43,234 bases of DNA from Armatimonadota bacterium (GTDB lineage: Bacteria > Armatimonadota > Hebobacteria > Hebobacterales > Hebobacteraceae): the NCBI GenBank assembly GCA_015486155.1, contig WFSF01000029.1, positions 1 to 43,234 of the forward strand, written 5' to 3'. The position numbers and the translations under genes were made by a program. The notes under the pieces were generated by a model that was not told the origin of the DNA, did not search any database, and saw nothing but the letters and a program-made list of their open reading frames with translations. This document shows positions 41,993-43,234 of this stretch, piece by piece; the stretch's first letter is position 1, and each line of letters begins with the position of its first letter.

Positions 41993-42324
41993 TCAGGCCC
42001 CCCGAGTCGCGGTTTCGCCAGTGAAGGACTCCCACCGCCTCAGGATGACGTCGCAGTAGCGGGCATCCAGGTCAAACCCATAGCACTTCCTTCCCGTCCG
42101 CTCCCCCGCGATGATGGCGGTGCCCGATCCCAGGAACGGGTCCACCACCAGCTGGCCCAGCTCGGTGGCGTTGGTGATGGAGCGCTCGATCAGGGCCAGG
42201 GGTTTCATGGTGGGGTGGAGGTCGTTCACCGCGGGCTTGTCGTGCTCCCACACAGTGCGCTCATTGGTGGGGCCATGCCACCTGGGGGTCTGGCCCCGCT
42301 TGAAAGCATAGAAGCAGGGCTGCT
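41993..42324 (-). pseudogene. DNA methyltransferase, C-terminal fragment cut by an IS
   Basis: About 110 codons of a beta-class DNA methylase: QTPRWHGPTNERTVWEHDKP, LHPTMKPLALIERSI, motif I DPFLGSGTAIIAGE and GFDLDARYCDVILRRWE, ending in TGA at 41993. In this class the catalytic motif comes first, so the missing 5' part held it and the fragment cannot methylate. Homology stops near 42324, where the IS-like sequence begins. Phage genomes often carry this gene before terminase. Confidence 0.8.
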
Positions 42325-42363
42325 CTGTTGCAAAGGTGTCATAGAGTATGGCACTAGCAGATT

Positions 42364-43205
42364 ATGAACAGAGAGAGCTTGTTGCGATTCGTGAAGATGG
42401 CTTTGGCGGTGGCGGAGAAGGAGTTGCCGACTTACAGCCACCGCTTTGCGCCCCATCGCTATCGGCTGGCGCAGTTGTGCGCTTGCTGTCTGCTGAAGGT
42501 GTTGCTGCGCCAAGACCTGCGCGGGATCGAGGCTTTGCTTTCAGTGAGCGGGGAGCTGCGCAAGGCGCTTGGGCTGAAGCGAGTGCCGGATCACAGCACC
42601 CTGTGCCGCTTCGAGAACCGTTGGCTGAGCCCACAGCGGCTGGATAAGATGTTGGCGAGGGTATGTGAGCAGGCGGGAGTGAAAGAGGGAGCGGTGGCGG
42701 CTGATGCTACCGGGCTGGAGACGAGCACGGCCACGCCCTAGTTTGAGATGCGGCGAGGAGGGCGACGCAAGGCTTATCTCAAACTGAGCCTGCTGGTGGC
42801 GTTGAGCGGCTTTCTGGCGGTAGGGGCAGTGGCCAGCATTGGCCCCAGCAATGACAAGGGGCAATTGCGGCCTTTGTTGATCGCGCTGTCGGAACGGATG
42901 AATGCTTCGGAGTTTCTGGCGGGCGCAGGCTACGATGCGGAATGGGTGCATGAGTGGTGTCGGGACCGCCACGGCATCGAGAGTCGAGTCCCGAGGTGAC
43001 CCGTCGCCGGGACGGCAAAGTAGGAGGGTGATGGCGCAAAGTGATGGCGCAAGGCCTCCCGAGAGGATACGGCCGACGCTGGGGCGTGGAGACCTTTATC
43101 TCTGGCCTCAAGCGCACCGTGGGGAGTGTGCTGCAAGCACGTTCACTTGCGGGGCGGCTGGCCGAAGCTGTCCGGCGCGCCCTGGTGTACATCCTGCGCC
43201 GCTAG
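42364..43205 (+). pseudogene. IS5-like DDE transposase, degenerate
   Basis: The reading starts at MNRESLLRFVKMALAVAEKE. It holds the N-terminal part (RLAQLCACCLLKVLLRQDLRG, PDHSTLCRFENRWLS) and a DDE region (VAADATGLET, then GPSNDKGQLRPLL and GAGYDAEWVHEWCR). It ends VETFISGLKRTVGS and RALVYILRR with a TAG at 43203-43205. It is broken by an in-frame TAG at 42739-42741 (ATP, stop, FEMRRG), by a frameshift near 42985-43000 and by a TGA at 43029-43031 where relatives have Trp. A left end near 42320 (CTCTGTTGCAAAGG) is likely, since methylase homology stops there; I could not match it to a right end. Confidence 0.8.
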
Positions 43206-43234
43206 GCGCGACCGTCCAAAGCTCCTTCCACCGA

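Noticed and set aside
43029-43054. Tandem GTGATGGCGCAA copies as the cause of the transposase frameshift
   Set aside because: Both copies are needed for the natural reading KVMAQGLPRGYG in one frame; the damage here is a TGA, and the frameshift lies further upstream near 42985-43000.
1-43234. CRISPR arrays, rRNA and tRNA genes
   Set aside because: No regularly spaced direct repeats, no rRNA segments and no cloverleaf-like tRNA sequence were recognised by eye.

Overview
The window is GC-rich bacterial DNA from a Gram-negative type (diderm) cell: it holds an RND efflux pump with a lipoprotein membrane-fusion partner, several proteins with lipobox signal peptides and an MscS channel. The mix of B12-type radical SAM enzyme, geranylgeranyl-reductase-like flavoprotein, RHS (YD-repeat) debris and FmdB zinc ribbon is typical of poorly cultured GC-rich lineages, but nothing here fixes the phylum. 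No rRNA, tRNA or CRISPR array was seen.

Layout. (1) 1-5.7 kb, minus strand: an efflux operon (membrane-fusion lipoprotein, then an RND pump that runs off the window) and an arsR-fmdB-small Cys protein operon. Both promoters carry the same 18-bp dyad, so the ArsR-type protein probably controls both. A secreted beta-helix lipoprotein and an MscS channel follow. (2) 6-13.8 kb, plus strand: an ABC-2 type export operon (an 818-aa membrane-anchored exoprotein, an ATPase and a permease), then a B12-binding radical SAM enzyme and a geranylgeranyl-reductase-family flavoprotein, each preceded by a hairpin-rich leader. (3) 14-20.4 kb, minus strand: a decayed array in which short pieces of an RHS/YD-repeat protein alternate with small membrane or lipoprotein ORFs. 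It looks like a bank of displaced RHS-tail/immunity-like cassettes. It ends at a dead IS256-type transposase into which at least two short palindromic elements have been inserted cleanly. (4) 21-37.3 kb: a defence island. It has a giant nuclease-STAND NTPase gene split by one in-frame TAG. Convergent to it is a DprA-like gene followed by a gene split by one in-frame TGA, with a nuclease-like C-terminal half. An MNT-HEPN toxin-antitoxin pair and a PLD-SNF2 helicase / Eco57I-type methylase / 96-aa protein operon follow. (5) 37.7-43.2 kb: a tyrosine recombinase, an AAA/DUF4143 ATPase behind a 33-bp near-perfect palindrome, an AbiEi-like antitoxin with a duplicated N-terminal fragment, a terminase-small-like phage gene, a methyltransferase fragment and a degenerate IS5-like transposase.

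How it fits together. The left third is ordinary envelope, transport and lipid-type metabolism with local metal- or redox-type regulation. The rest is accessory DNA built by repeated insertion: RHS cassettes, mobile-element remains and defence genes, several carrying single nonsense changes. The most unusual signals are the RHS-fragment/small-membrane-ORF array, the palindromic mini-elements that sit exactly inside transposase codons, the two defence genes interrupted by single in-frame stops, and the ArsR box pair that ties the efflux pump to the regulator.
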